From Fusarium oxysporum f. sp. lycopersici 4287 (lineage: Eukaryota > Ascomycota > Sordariomycetes > Hypocreales > Nectriaceae): a stretch of 64,000 nucleotides of DNA. The notes beneath the pieces are model-generated. The model had not been told where the DNA came from. It saw only the letters and a program-made list of their open reading frames with translations, and ran no database searches. Shown here piece by piece: positions 10,561-21,426 of this stretch. Location of the stretch: positions 5,181,710-5,245,709 of the forward strand of contig NC_030988.1 in assembly GCF_000149955.1 (NCBI RefSeq), given 5' to 3'. Position numbers and translations under genes: made by a program. Within the stretch, counting starts at the first letter, position 1; every line of letters starts with the position of its first letter.

Positions 10561-11781
10561 CTCTTCATTGTTCTTCTTCTAGATCCCCGTATCGGTTAGT
10601 GGTAGCAGATCAACTTGAAGCCCAATTCCTCCAAGTGTTCAGTTTCCTATCTTCGGCGGCTGAAGCGGTGCCTGCTTTTGGTTGTACGAAGGGTAGCTGT
10701 TGTTAGTTAGTGTATTTTCGTAATCGGAAGCTCATCGGTCTTGTTGTCATCTTTGCTCTAGGCGACCTGTAGCGATTGCAAATCTTATCGTGGCTCGCAC
10801 CGCTTCCATATTTGGTGTCCATTTCTGTCCATCTAACGCTCCCTTGCCTCCTAGGTGAAAGGAGAGGTTGCCACGCTTTTCTTCTACACATTGGGACATC
10901 ATCTCCTTGCGCTATGCTGTCCATTTTACGCATCGAAAGAGAAAGTGCTCTACCGTTTCCTTTGCCTGTCCGCATAGACATTTATCTGTTGGTGCTGCTC
11001 TAATCTGATAGAGATAACCGTTTAGTCACGCCATTCCGGTTCTGAGCTGTGCTAACACGCTGGCTCCTTTCCACGATAGCTGATTGTAGAGTAGACGGGT
11101 GTGTTTTCCGGGTAGAGCTGGGTCGACCTTCTTTGAATGCCTGCCAACTCCATCTGGTAGCTTTCTCTCATTCCGCATGTCTGTCCTTATTCCACTGAGA
11201 ATTTTAGTCTTTGCTTTGATCGCCTCTTTTCGCGGCGTGGCGTATGGCTCCGTCGCATGATGAGCTGACATCTTGGCGATCTTCTGGATTTTGAGTTCAC
11301 CCGATGGTAGCCAGATGAGATTGACTATGTTTCCGTCTTCTCGGAACTCCCCTACGGCATCATATATCCTCCGAATATTGCTTTGACCTGATTGTTGGCG
11401 AGGATTTCCTATAGCTTGTGCCGCCGATCTGTTACTCGTCAAGATCACCACGGCTCGGTGCTTCATCTCGGGCAGACAGCTAAGCCCATGGGCGATCGCT
11501 GCCAATTCGGCTGCGTAGGGGTTGTGCTCTTCCCTCGTACCCGGAGTGACCGAAAAGGCTTCGTTGATCTTGCCGGCTCTTGCCACGGATATGGGGATTC
11601 TGATAGCTACTCCCATGCCGACTAGATCATTCCGCGCGGAGCTGCTTGTCGCTATCCTGGCCGCCCATCCTGCTTTGGCTAGCTCTTTGATCTTGTCTTC
11701 TTCTTCCGCCCCTTGACTGCTCAGTATGACTTGTAGGCGTGCCTCCCAAGGCGCGAGGATGTATGGCTGAATGACTTCCAT
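10560..11781 (-). pseudogene. 5'-truncated LINE tail: RNase H and C-terminal zinc finger
   Basis: The minus-strand frame 11781-11026 encodes an RNase H-like block: PYAAELAAIAHGL, VVILTSNRSAAQAI and NLIWLPSGELKI. An in-frame TGA near 11026 follows, after which the same family continues as LNGYLYQIRAAPTDKCLCGQ and ETVEHFLFRC. That is the CxC...HxxxxC finger found after RNase H in Tad-like LINEs. Upstream RT is absent, so this is a typical 5'-truncated insertion. Its 5' junction lies near 11820, just outside the pogo element. Decay and the stop codon make it non-functional. Confidence 0.8.
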
Positions 11782-11925
11782 GGTATCCTTCGGTAACTCT
11801 CTGCATACATCCGCGATTTTCTTTTTTTAAACACTCGCTTATCATATAACGTACATAATAAGCGAACCGATCAGACAAGCGAGCCGATCAAACATCCCTC
11901 AACCTACATCATCCCTATTTAATTA

Positions 11926-12958
11926 ATGAATTCTCAACAACCAGGTATGCCGCAATCTAATAAAGAGTCTCAAATCCTTCTCGCACTTCATGCCTATCAG
12001 AATAATCCTAAATTGAGTCTCCGACGCGCTGCAAAGGTCTATGAAGTCAATTATAATACCCTCCATGCGCGGCATAATGGCATTCCGTCTCGAGCTGATA
12101 CTATCCCTAACTCGCGAAAACTATCCAATCTAGAGGAACAGGTTATAGTTCAGTATATTATCGACCTAGATTCGCGAGGATTTCCTCCTCGATTACGTTT
12201 TGTTGAAGAAATGGTGAATTCCCTGCTTGCTGACCGCAACGCGTCACCAGTTGGCAAGCGCTGGGCTATGAACTTCTTTCAGCGACAAACAGATCTTACG
12301 ACGCGTTTTCAGCGGAGGTATGACTATCAGAGGGCTAGATGCGAAGATCCGACTGTTCTCCGCAACTGGTTCAGGCTCGTACAGAACACAATCGCGAAAT
12401 ATGGTATCCGACCAGACGATACTTGGAATTTTGACGAGACCGGCTTTATGATGGGTATGATCTCAAGCGGTGTAGTTGTTACAGGCGCAGAGAGGCGTGG
12501 AAAGCCAAAATCAGTCCAGCCTGGAAATCGAGAATGGGTTACAGTTATTCAGGCGATCAATGCGGAAGGCCAGGCAATCCCTCCATTTATTGTGGTTGCG
12601 GGCCAATATCACCTTGCCAATTGGTACCGGGAAAGCAACCTCCCGGGCGATTGGGCTATCGCCACCACCCAAAATGGCTGGACCGATAACGAGACGGGTT
12701 TCGAGTGGCTAAAGCATTTTGACCGATGCACAACTAACCGATCAACTGGTCCCTATCGTCTTCTGATCCTCGATGGTCACGAAAGTCACCACTCGGCCGA
12801 CTTTGAGGTATATTGTGAGGAGAATAATATTATCACGCTTTGTATGCCACCTCATTCTTCCCACCTACTCCAGCCTCTTGATATTGGGTGCTTTGGGCCG
12901 CTGAAGAAGGCCTATAGTCGAGAAATAGAGCATCTGATCAGAAGGTCTATAACCCATG
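11926..12958 (+). pseudogene. pogo/Fot transposase copy 1, N-terminal part (HTH and DDE)
   Basis: This is the first part of a CENP-B/pogo-type transposase. It has an N-terminal HTH (SLRRAAKVYEVNYNTLHAR) and a second CENPB-type HTH (SPVGKRWAMNFFQRQ). The catalytic landmarks are NFDETGFMMG (first Asp), LLILDGHESHHS (second Asp) and SHLLQPLDIGCFGPLKKAY (third Asp). All three Asp positions are present. The frame is interrupted at 12959 by the hAT element; beyond it the remaining codons are junk ending at 13029. The rest is at 16103-16752. Across the empty site (one target copy) the two parts add up to 1683 nt, an open frame of 560 codons. Confidence 0.9.
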
Positions 12959-12971
12959 CATACATGCGTAT

Positions 12972-13081
12972 TGTAGTGTTGTTATATGAGTACAACTGTT
13001 GTATAGTTGTACAACACTACTTTTGTTGAAGTTGTACAACACTACCGGACTTCCCAAACAACTGTTGTACAACAATAAGGC
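12972..13081. repeat. left subterminal repeats of the hAT element
   Basis: The motif GTTGTACAACACTAC occurs at 13006-13020 and 13031-13045, with the related palindrome ACAACTGTTGTACAAC nearby. The same motif is found twice at the right end. These are likely transposase-binding sites. Confidence 0.85.
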
Positions 13082-13661
13082 GCTCCATATAATTGGTCAA
13101 GTTGGTAGTGTTAGCTGATCAGATATTGGTTTTATCGTATACACCAGAAACGTGACGTGTCACGATGGCCTTGTTACGTCGTGAAGCTATCCGCCACCGG
13201 CTGAGTAGTAAGCGACCTCACTGATGGCTACGACCCTTGGCACACTTATGGCTCTTAGACGCCCACCGTTAGCACACAGACATATAAGTTTGTGTTCTCT
13301 TTACTCCTCGGATAAGCTCTGTCACGGCCAAGGATAACTGTCGTGAATAATTTCACGGACACCACGAACGCCACATCACAACTAGCGCAAGGCAGCATAC
13401 GGCTGCCTAAAGACCATCAATGCTGCTTATGACGAAACATAGCTACAAGAAGCCAGCTCCCAGTCCCTCATTAGATAGAAGTTAAGAGGTTTCTTCGATT
13501 CGATATTTTCCACATGCGAGTGATGACTTTTTCAATCAATGCTATGGCCGAGCTGCCCTGTCTCTATTGTTTTAATACTGCGAATCTCATTGCAAATCCT
13601 AGACGCTTTAGGCACCATTAGGGTGCCATATGCTTAAGCACTTATTCCTAGAATCTCGACT
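13082..13661. other. 5' non-coding part of the hAT element
   Basis: No coding capacity is recognised. It probably holds the promoter and 5' UTR of the hAT transposase. Confidence 0.6.
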
Positions 13662-15918
13662 ATGGCTAGCTCATCGCCTATCAGTTCAAAATCTGCTCAA
13701 TTAACAGCCATCGAGCGGCTGGGCTGGGACTTCTACAGCTTCTTCCGTGTTGAGTATCCTGAGAAGAACAAGACTCAAGTTGGAAGGGTTCGGAAGTCTT
13801 ATGGTCGAAGGGAATACGTCTGTCTTCACTGCTCAACTCGCTGGAGCAATGGATACACGAGCAATGCCATAACCCATGCTCAAAATCGACACCGGCAACT
13901 TATCCAGGCTAGTGAGACGTCTCAAAACTCACAGCAATCGACTCAGCCATCCATAGGCTCATACATAGCATTCCAACCATCCGACAGTGCTCTTCGGAAT
14001 GTCTTCAATGCTCAACGGTACATTGAGGCAATCGTGGGACTCCTCACGCGGCGTCGGGTCCCATTCTCTTCAGTTACGTGGGATGAGATGAAGAGTCTTG
14101 CCTTGGCGTGCAATCCTGCCATTGAAGACTGCCTGATCACGGGACGTGATCAGGCTATGAAGATTATAAATGCCAACTATGGGCTATATGCTTCCCAGCT
14201 TAGAGATCTCATTCAGGGTTCTCAATCGATGATCCACATCTCAACTGACCTCTGGACATCACCGCATCGCCATGCCATGCTAGCAGTGTGTGCCCAATGG
14301 GTTGATTATAACTACACACTTCGAAAAGCGCTCTTGGGACTGCCAGAATGTCCATTCAGTCATAGTAGTAAGGCCCAGGCAGCCTTGATTATGGAAGTCC
14401 TACGCAACTTCGATATATTGAGAGTAGGCTACCACACAGGGGACAATGCAACTTCAAATAATACGTGTTTGGAGGCACTATCAAAGAAATTGAAGGCAGA
14501 GCTCCAGGTATGCTTATCCCCTAGCTATTTGGATCCTATCTGACATAGAGTGGATCGATTTCAACCCCAAGAGGCGTCAAATCCGGTGCATTGGTCATAT
14601 CATTAACCTCTCCTTGCAATCCTTCCTTCTAGCCCGATCTAAGGAGGCTCTCACAGCAGCCCTCAATGCTACTATTAGTGATGAGAGTGTGGATATGGTC
14701 GATCACTTTGCCGCCACACTAGCAGAAACCATAACACAACAGGAAGAGCCTGTACTGCAAGGTAAAAGGTCCAAATCGACAGCTAAGGCCAGTCAGAAGA
14801 CTGGAATTGATGAGGCCTATACTGGGTGGCAAGGCATTCCAGCTCTCCAGAAGCTCCATAACCTTGCTGTCTGGCTTCGTAGCTCATCACTCCACAGTGA
14901 TAGCTGGCGTGATGTTGTCGGCCTCAGCCTTGGGATTGATAATGCCACACGATGGTCCTCCTGGTATAAAGTGATCGACAATGCCATTAGGAAGAAAGTT
15001 CAGATCAATCAGTTTCTACTTGAGCATGACAGAGAGCTTGAAGATACTGTTCTCAGTGGTTCTGATTGGGATTTGCTGGCCAAAACCCATGCATTCCTTG
15101 AGCCCTTTGCATCAGCAACTCTATATGCCGAGGGAAAATGCTCTTCTGTCTCCCAGTCCCTCTTCTTGATGGATGCTCTACTCTTCCACTATGAGAGTGC
15201 CAAGGTTCAGCACTCGCAGCCTAGCTCAATGGATACTCGGATGCTCCATGCCATTGAGATGGGCTGGTTCGTCTTAGACAAATACTATACTATGACTGAA
15301 GATGTCCCGGTTTATGCTGCCGCCTTACTACTTGATCCTTCTAAGCGACTAGCATATATTCAGCAAAATTGGCCCCGAGACTGGCATGAGGCAGCTATTG
15401 CTGGTGCTCGGGACATCTGGATGACAGAATATCAAGGACTTGCCATCTCAAAGGAACCAGAACGTCGTCCTGCACCGCTACCCTCGAAGAAGGATGGTCA
15501 GTTATCGTTTCTTTTCAGGTCAATTGAGGTGAAGCAGAAGGCTATCTCTACAGATTCGGACAATCTGGATTCCTTTATCAACGCTTTGCCTCTTGAAACC
15601 GACTGTACTCCTCTTGAGTGGTGGTCTCGTCTTGAGCAACGGGCACAGTATCCACGGCTCAGTCGGATGGCTATCGATATCCTTTCCATCCCATCTGAAT
15701 CAGCTGAGCCAGAGAGAGCATTCTCAGGTGCTCGGCGTACTGCTTCGTGGGACCGGCTTCGAATCACTTGCAAGAATCTTGAGAAGGTGGAATGTATCGG
15801 CAACTGGCTACGAGAAGGGCTAATTGTCCCCTCCGGAGAGGGTGGATTGGGTCTAGTATGCAACCCACTGGCTGCAGATGATGGGGCACCTATGGATGTA
15901 GGTCTACAAGATGACTAG
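13662..15918 (+). CDS. hAT family transposase, apparently intact
   Basis: Two exons (13662-14507 and 14551-15918) with a 43-nt intron give 737 aa. The protein cuts and joins the element ends. An N-terminal BED-type finger is seen (C54-x2-C57-x14-H72-x4-H77). The core has VTWDEMKSLALACNP, MIHISTDLWTSPHRHAM (first catalytic Asp region), HTGDNATSN (second Asp region) and, across the intron, IRCIGHIINLSLQSFL. Further on come TRWSSWYKVIDNAI and the C-terminal dimerisation block LSIPSESAEPERAFSGARR with LRITCKNLEKVECIGNWLR. The acceptor chosen is the AG at 14549-14550, because the AG two bases upstream breaks the frame. There are no stops or shifts. It is more complete than the hAT relic at 7.5-8.6 kb. 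Confidence 0.92.
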
Positions 15919-15984
15919 AATGCTAAAGACGAAGATATAGAGCCATGGCACCTTAACTCTACCCGTTTGGTCGTTGCACGTGAC

Positions 15985-16085
15985 CTTATTGTTGTACAAC
16001 TGTTGTAAAGTTGTACAACACTACCTTTCCTCTACTAAAGTTGTACAACACTACCTCACAACATACAACTGTTGTACAACAATAC
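15985..16085. repeat. right subterminal repeats of the hAT element
   Basis: GTTGTACAACACTAC occurs at 16010-16024 and 16040-16054, in the same orientation as the left-end copies and at similar distance from the tip. Two palindromic ACAACTGTTGTACAAC-like units flank them. Confidence 0.85.
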
Positions 16086-16102
16086 GCATCTATGAACCCA
16101 TG

Positions 16103-16752
16103 TTTCTAAGACTGAATTCTTTCCGGCCTTTTATGCTGCTTATCAGGCCACTATGACAGAAAAGAATATCAAGTCAGCCTTCAGAGGAGCCGGGCTTGTT
16201 CCTTATCACCTAGAAAGTGTGATTTCAAAGCTTGATATACAGCTACGGACTCCAACGCCGGTCAAGGAGGTAGCTAGCCCTACGACCCCTTGGGTCTCAA
16301 AGACGCCAAAGACCATACTTGAGGCCCAGTCTCAATCTGCATACCTCGATAAACGAATCAGAAGGCATAAAAGTAGCTCCCCAGAGTCAATACTAGGAGC
16401 TTTGAAGTCTCTTGCAAATGGAACAAAAGCAATAATGCATGAGAATGCCTTGTTGAGAGCCGAGGTCCAAGACCTTCGACAGGCGAATGAAATACTTAGC
16501 CGGCGGCGTAGGGCAAAAAGGTCCCGCCTACAGAGTAGAGGGAAGATGGCTATAGATGAAGGCAGGGATCTAATTGATCAGATGGATGTTAATGCACAAG
16601 TAGTTGCTGAATTATCGAAAAGTGGTGGTCAAAGAAGTTCGGTACGACCGAGGGAAAGGCGCTGTAGAAGATGCAGCAAGACTGGACATAATACAAGGAC
16701 CTGTCAGGAAGGTATTAAGGCCTCTAGGGAGGAGCAAAGTAATTTTAATTGA
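16103..16752 (+). pseudogene. pogo/Fot transposase copy 1, C-terminal part with zinc knuckle
   Basis: This continues the frame broken at 12958: VSKTEFFPAFYAAYQATMTE, then IKSAFRGAGLVPY, a coiled-coil/basic region (SRRRRAKRSRLQ) and a CCHC knuckle CRRCSKTGHNTRTC. The knuckle at the C-terminus is shared with copies 2 and 3 (CSKCGKAGHNARTC and CSVCGKPGHNARTC) and marks this Fot subfamily. No internal stop is seen. Confidence 0.9.
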
Positions 16753-16850
16753 TTAGATAGTCTGTTGCGTTTTCATTGTGATTCTTTCATATAAGGTTGA
16801 GATTTTTGATCGGCTCGCTTGTCTGATCGCTTCGCTTATCATGTACGTTA

Positions 16851-17513
16851 TTGTTAGTTCTAAATTACATATATCCGAGGGGAGCACAGCTCCTTACATA
16901 GTATCCACATCCCAGTCACCAGCAGATCGAACCACCTTAGTCACACGGTCTCAACACAAATGTATAGCGTTTTAATTCGTACCTACCAGCCACAAGCTGG
17001 AACTTGTGGGTAGGTTGCGCTCTCTCCATGGGGGTTGGTGGGCCGATATGGCACAGCCACAGTACCTTGCAATCAGGCGACCATTATTCTCGAACAACTG
17101 CACACGCCTTGCAGCAATGCAAATAAAACGTAAGCAAATGTGGCTAAGCCAGGATTAATTATTACTATCTTTTTTCGCCCTTGCTATGTGGGGCAGCACA
17201 CCGCGATGATCTTGTTTTGGCGGAAACCTGCGATCATGCGCTCAGGAGACATGAGGAGAGACCATAAGCGATTCCTTGCACACATTGAGGCGAAACAGAG
17301 CCTTTATAATTCATGACTCACTGCTCATGGTCGAAACTTAACATAAAGTCGTTGACAGTCACGGCTCAATACCGCCATCACGATCCTCAGAGACGTCAAG
17401 CCCGCCAATAATAAACGGAGATCGTCAATATCACCACAATATCCTCGTCATCCTCCTCTTCCAATTCACCCTTTAGTCAATGTACCTCTCCCGCCTTATC
17501 ACACATAACTAAC
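16851..17513. other. intergenic stretch upstream of the bZIP gene
   Basis: No gene is recognised. Pyrimidine-rich stretches around 17440-17500 directly precede the bZIP start and fit a fungal promoter/leader. Confidence 0.5.
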
Positions 17514-18491
17514 ATGACCCGATCATCTTTAGCAGAGCCCGTCAAGCCTAAGCGAAAGTGTATGTTGCCCTTTCCCTCGTTTGATTGTTAGTCTTGCTTT
17601 ATTGGTCCCATGCAATGAATCAAGGGCGCCTTATAGTAGACAGGAATAGAGCAAAAAGCAAGACGGCCTACTCCTACCATACTAACACAACATTATTCAG
17701 GCACCCGAAGTGTCCCTACCCTTAACCCCTCACAACTGGCCCGCAAGAGAGCCAGAGATCGAGAGGCCCAGAGGATCATCCGCACCCGCACCAAGGAGCA
17801 CATCGAGCGGTTGGAGCGCGATTTGAAGGAGCTCAAGAGCAATCAGNNNNNNNNNNNNNNNNNNNNNNNNNNNNNNNNNNNNNNNNNNNNNNNNNNNNNN
17901 NNNNNNNNNNNNNNNNNNNNNNNNNNNNNNNNNNNNNNNNNNNNNNNNNNNNNNNNNNNNNNNNNNNNNNNNNNNNNNNNNNNNNNNNNNNNNNNNNNNN
18001 NNNNNNNNNNNNNNNNNNNNNNNNNNNNNNNNNNNNNNNNNNNNNNNNNNNNNNNNNNNNNNNNNNNNNNNNNNNNNNNNNNNNNNNNNNNNNNNGAAGA
18101 ACTAATTCGACTCAAGAGTAATACTGGAGCGCCGATGACTTCATCACCTTACTCTGCACCAGATCTAACTCCACGACAGCTCTCGTTAACCTCAACAGTC
18201 TACGACCACAGTCTTAGTACCGGTAGCCATGCTATTCCTAGTACTTGCGAATCGCCATTCTCTGGCGACTACAACTCCTTCTTCGACCACAGCCAACAAT
18301 ACGTCCCTCTATTCAATAACTGCGAATCTTGGGCGAGCACCACTCCCTGCTCTACCCCCTCCAATGTCTCGACCCCATCATCAACAGTCAATGTTTATGG
18401 AGCCGAATGCGTCCCAACCAGCGCACCCACCTTGATCCTCTCTTGCAACAACACCAGCTCCTCAAGCACCAGCGTTATGGGCCACCAATAA
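17514..18491 (+). CDS. fungal bZIP transcription factor (with N gap)
   Basis: Exon 1 is 17514-17559. A 141-nt intron (GTATGT...TTCAG) follows, and exon 2 runs 17701-18491. The product is about 278 aa if the 249 Ns are taken as 83 codons. The basic region is NPSQLARKRARDREAQRIIR, with the start of the zipper TKEHIERLERDLKELK, of the type seen in fungal bZIPs that often also carry a DUF3425 domain. After the gap come EELIRLKSN and a Ser/Thr/Pro-rich tail (residues ~115-278) without further domain. The stop at 18489 is 19 bp before a MITE end. A second frame stays open across that end to 18577, so the original C-terminus may have been altered by the insertion. The protein probably acts in the nucleus as a dimer. 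Confidence 0.8.
17847..18095. other. assembly gap or masked bases (249 N) in the bZIP gene
   Basis: It removes most of the leucine zipper. Similar sequence flanks it (ctcaagagcaat before, ctcaagagtaat after), so a collapsed or masked internal repeat is possible. Confidence 0.9.
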
Positions 18492-18510
18492 ACGTGGACG
18501 AAACAATCTA

Positions 18511-18794
18511 TCCCTTTGAGTGCCACAGCCCTTCAGAGGGGTCAGGACAGGGGTACATAACCAATCAAGGTAAGTAAATCAGCCGCTACAGGCCAACTTG
18601 TACTCAAGCTGCTATAGAGGGTTGTCAGCCAATTGAAATTGCTGAATTAGATGACTATACCGCCAAAGAGGTAGCCAAGTTACAGGCGAAGACAGCCCTT
18701 TCAACTGCGTTTGCAGTGGAGCTTTTGTCACCTTCTTGTACGTGGGGTCAAGTGGGTCGAGATACCTACTGAAGGGCTGTGGCACTCAAAGGGA
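18511..18794. mobile_element. MITE with 28-bp perfect inverted ends (TA target)
   Basis: The arms at 18509-18536 and 18769-18796 are perfect reverse complements, beginning TATCCCTTTGAGTGCC. Ends at TA suggest a Tc1/mariner-superfamily non-autonomous element of about 284 bp. A similar single end (tggcactgaaagggataa) is near 26973-26990. The inside contains an open stretch (roughly 18619-18776) flanked by splice-like sites. Confidence 0.85.
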
Positions 18795-18824
18795 TAAGTT
18801 ATATAAGTCTTAAAATAAGCTATA

Positions 18825-20685
18825 ACGTGTTTTATAAGCGAGTGTCCCATATAAGCGAGTGTCCCAAAAATCCCTCACCTTACATTATCACCATTCAATT
18901 CAACATTTCTTAACAACTCAATATGTCCCAGTCTTCATATGAAGCTCGGATCCTTCTTGCCCTTCAGGCCCTTCAAAATAACCCAAAATTAAGTACCCGA
19001 AAGGCGGCGACTACATATCAAGTCAATTACCGTACCTTAGGTCGACGCCAGAATGGCGTTCGTTCAACGCGTGATACTACCACAAAGTCACGGAAACTAT
19101 CTGATCTAGAAGATCAGATAATAGTTCAATTTATCCTTGACCTAGGTTCGCGAGGGTTTCCCCCCACGGCAGGATTTTGTGGAAGGAATGGCCAATTCTC
19201 TACTTGCTGACCGAGACGCATCACCAGTCGGCAAGCTCTGGGTTCATAACTTTATCCGGCGACAACCAGAGCTCAAGACACGTCGATTTCGGAGATATGA
19301 CTATCAGAGAGCTAAGTGCGAAGATCCAACGATTATTTGGGGCTGGTTTCGCCTCGTAGAGAATATAATCGCGAAATACGGTATCCGATCAGATGATATC
19401 TGGAACTTTGATGAGACCGGCTTTATGATGGGTATAATTGAGCCCGGAATGGTTATTACAAGTGCAGAAAGGCGAGGGATGCCAAAATCAGTACAGCCTG
19501 CAAATCGAGAATGGATTACTGTAATTGAGGCGGTTAATGCAGAAGGTCAATCGATCGCGCCGTTCATCATTGGTTCAGGCCAATATCACCTTGCCAATTG
19601 GTATCGAGAATGCGACCTCCCCGGCGATTGGGTTATTGCATTAAGCGAAAATGGATGGACCAATAACCAGCTAGGTCTTGACTGGCTAAAGCACTTCAAT
19701 CAGGCTACAACTAACCGATCAACTGGTCCCTATCGCCTTTTAATCCTTGATGGTCATGACAGTCACCACTCCGTCGAATTCGAGAGATATTGTAAGGAGA
19801 ATAAGATTATTACGCTCTGTATGCCTGCTCATGCCTCTCATCTACTTCAGCCCCTTGATGTAGGGTGCTTTGGGCCGCTGAAAAAGGCCTATGGGCGAGA
19901 AATAGAGCGTCTAATGAGATGCTCTATAAACCACATCTCTAAGACCGAGTTCTTTCCCGCCTTTCACGCCGCCCACCGAGCTACTATTACAAAAAGCAAT
20001 ATCCAGGGGGTTTTTAAAGGAGCTGGGCTTGCTCCCTTTAACCCAGAAAATGTTATCTCAAAGCTTGATATACAGTTACGGACCCCGACGCCTCCCGCAG
20101 AGGTCACGGCACCTTCGACCCCTTGGACTGCAAGGACCCCAAAGACACTACTAGAGGCCCAATCGCATTCCAAATATCTACAGGGACGGGTCATAAATCA
20201 TAAGAGTAGCTCCCCAGAGTCAATTATTAAAGCTGTTAAGCATTTTGAGAAGGCAACAAGCGTCCTTATCCATAAGATGGTCTTACTAGAGGATAGGCTT
20301 CGACAAGTTGAACAAGAGAATCGGATACTAGGCCAGCGCCGAAGAGGAAAAAGAACTAGACTACAGAAAGGAGGGCCTTTAGCTATAGAGGAGGCATCAC
20401 AAGCAATTGATCAGATGGATGTTGATAGGCAGGTAGCAGCCGAATCCTCGAGAAGTGGTGGTCGCGGAAGGTCTGAAGGACCGAGGGTTTGCCATTGTAG
20501 CAAATGCGGCAAGGCCGGGCATAATGCAAGAACCTGTCAGGAGGGAATTGAGGTTCATGGAGAAGAATATAGCGAGTAATTTTAATTGATCTGATAGGTT
20601 ATGTTGTTTTTATTACTGATTTAATTGAGAAGGTTGAGATTTTTGGGACACTCGCTTATATGGGACACTCGCTTATAAAACACGT
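18825..20685 (+). mobile_element. pogo/Fot1-like DNA transposon 2
   Basis: It has TA duplications (18823-18824 and 20686-20687) and near-perfect inverted ends of about 50 bp. The ends are built from two direct copies of an ATAAGCGAGTGTCCC unit. Length is 1861 bp. The transposase is closely related to copy 1 but the terminal repeats are quite different. Confidence 0.92.
18923..20579 (+). pseudogene. pogo/Fot transposase copy 2, one-base frameshift
   Basis: It has the same layout as copy 1: N-terminal HTH (STRKAATTYQVNYRTLGRR), CENPB-type HTH, NFDETGFMMG, LLILDGHDSHHS, SHLLQPLDVGCFGPLKKAY and the CSKCGKAGHNARTC knuckle. The first frame ends at 19210 and the second is open from about 19165. Comparison with copies 1 and 3 points to one extra A after the C run (about 19166). 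Without it the frame would be about 551 codons with all three catalytic Asp residues. The lesion is in a homopolymer-adjacent site, so a read error is possible. Confidence 0.9.
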
Positions 20686-20696
20686 TATAAATCTTG

Positions 20697-21050
20697 CTAG
20701 ATTTTTTTTAAAAAAAAAAAAAATCCTATACTTTTGTCGAAATATTCGTCTATATCTGTATTTTCAGAATCAGAGGGAATTTCACAGTCGTCGTACCAGT
20801 CATCGTACCAGTCCTCGCCGCAGGATCCGTCATCTTCGCTGTCCGCCCTGTCACTAACGTGATTGTCTCCTCCCAGTTGTAGTTGACGGACCAAGTATAA
20901 TGTGTGTGACGCGCAGATCGTCGATTGAAATGAGACAAATCAGTCGCTATGGATTATATGGGAATAAACCGGAGATAGACAAGAACTGGAGAAGTAGAAA
21001 GGGGTATGCCACAATTAGGGGTACACGACAATTAGGAATGGAAGAGTAGG
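20697..21050 (-). repeat. 5' end relic of a Tc1/mariner-like element
   Basis: About 100 bp (20950-21050) match 25975-26080, ending in a shared block (aggggtacacgacaatta, then gaagagtagggt). The other copy leads into a Tc1/mariner transposase on the minus strand. Here only a short acidic frame of unknown meaning (20894-20697) follows. A poly-T/poly-A pair at 20701-20722 separates it from pogo copy 2. Confidence 0.55.
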
Positions 21051-21426
21051 GTAAGCTACCAGCCCAGCGTGATCTGACAACTGGCCGTGCACACATAAAA
21101 TCAAATCGTGCCAGCCTATTCATGTCTCTTTCCTCACCTGCTTTGGCTTGCGCTTTCCATCTCCAACACGGCATAGCCATGCGATTGACATGGCGCAGCT
21201 GGACATCCATTACTTTGCAATTCTATTGGGCTCATAAGCTGCGCCTGGCTACAGGGGTCCTTTTCAGCTGCTGAGGCCTCCCCGCACGCAAATCCCACAA
21301 ACATGTTGCTGTCCCGCGTCGTCACTGATGGCAATCCATTGCCGTCCCGATTTATCGATCGGAGTGGAAAGCCATTTCACTGATGCCGTCATATCGTAAC
21401 AAGGCCTCCATGCCTTCTTTGTGAAG

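Larger units (their letters stand above)
12959..16094 (+). mobile_element. complete hAT transposon nested in pogo copy 1
   Basis: It is flanked by the 8-bp duplication AACCCATG (12951-12958 and 16095-16102), the hallmark length for hAT. The terminal inverted repeats are CATACATGCGTATTGT at the left and CATAGATGCGTATTGT (read inward) at the right, 15 of 16 identical. It carries an intact two-exon transposase gene and subterminal repeats at both ends. Length is 3136 bp. It could be active or recently active. Confidence 0.95.
11849..16848 (+). mobile_element. pogo/Fot1-like DNA transposon 1, interrupted by a hAT element
   Basis: The element is bounded by TA duplications (11847-11848 and 16849-16850). 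Terminal inverted repeats of roughly 46 bp start ACGTACAT and contain CGATCAGACAAGCGAGCCGA. Its total length is 5000 bp. Removing the 3136-bp hAT insertion and one 8-bp duplication leaves about 1856 bp, the size of the intact sister copy at 18825-20685. The transposase frame is open on both sides of the insertion. Confidence 0.92.

Noticed and set aside
20697..20894. Acidic 65-aa minus-strand frame
   Set aside because: Poly-lysine/phenylalanine end comes from a homopolymer; no domain. Kept only as part of a relic region.
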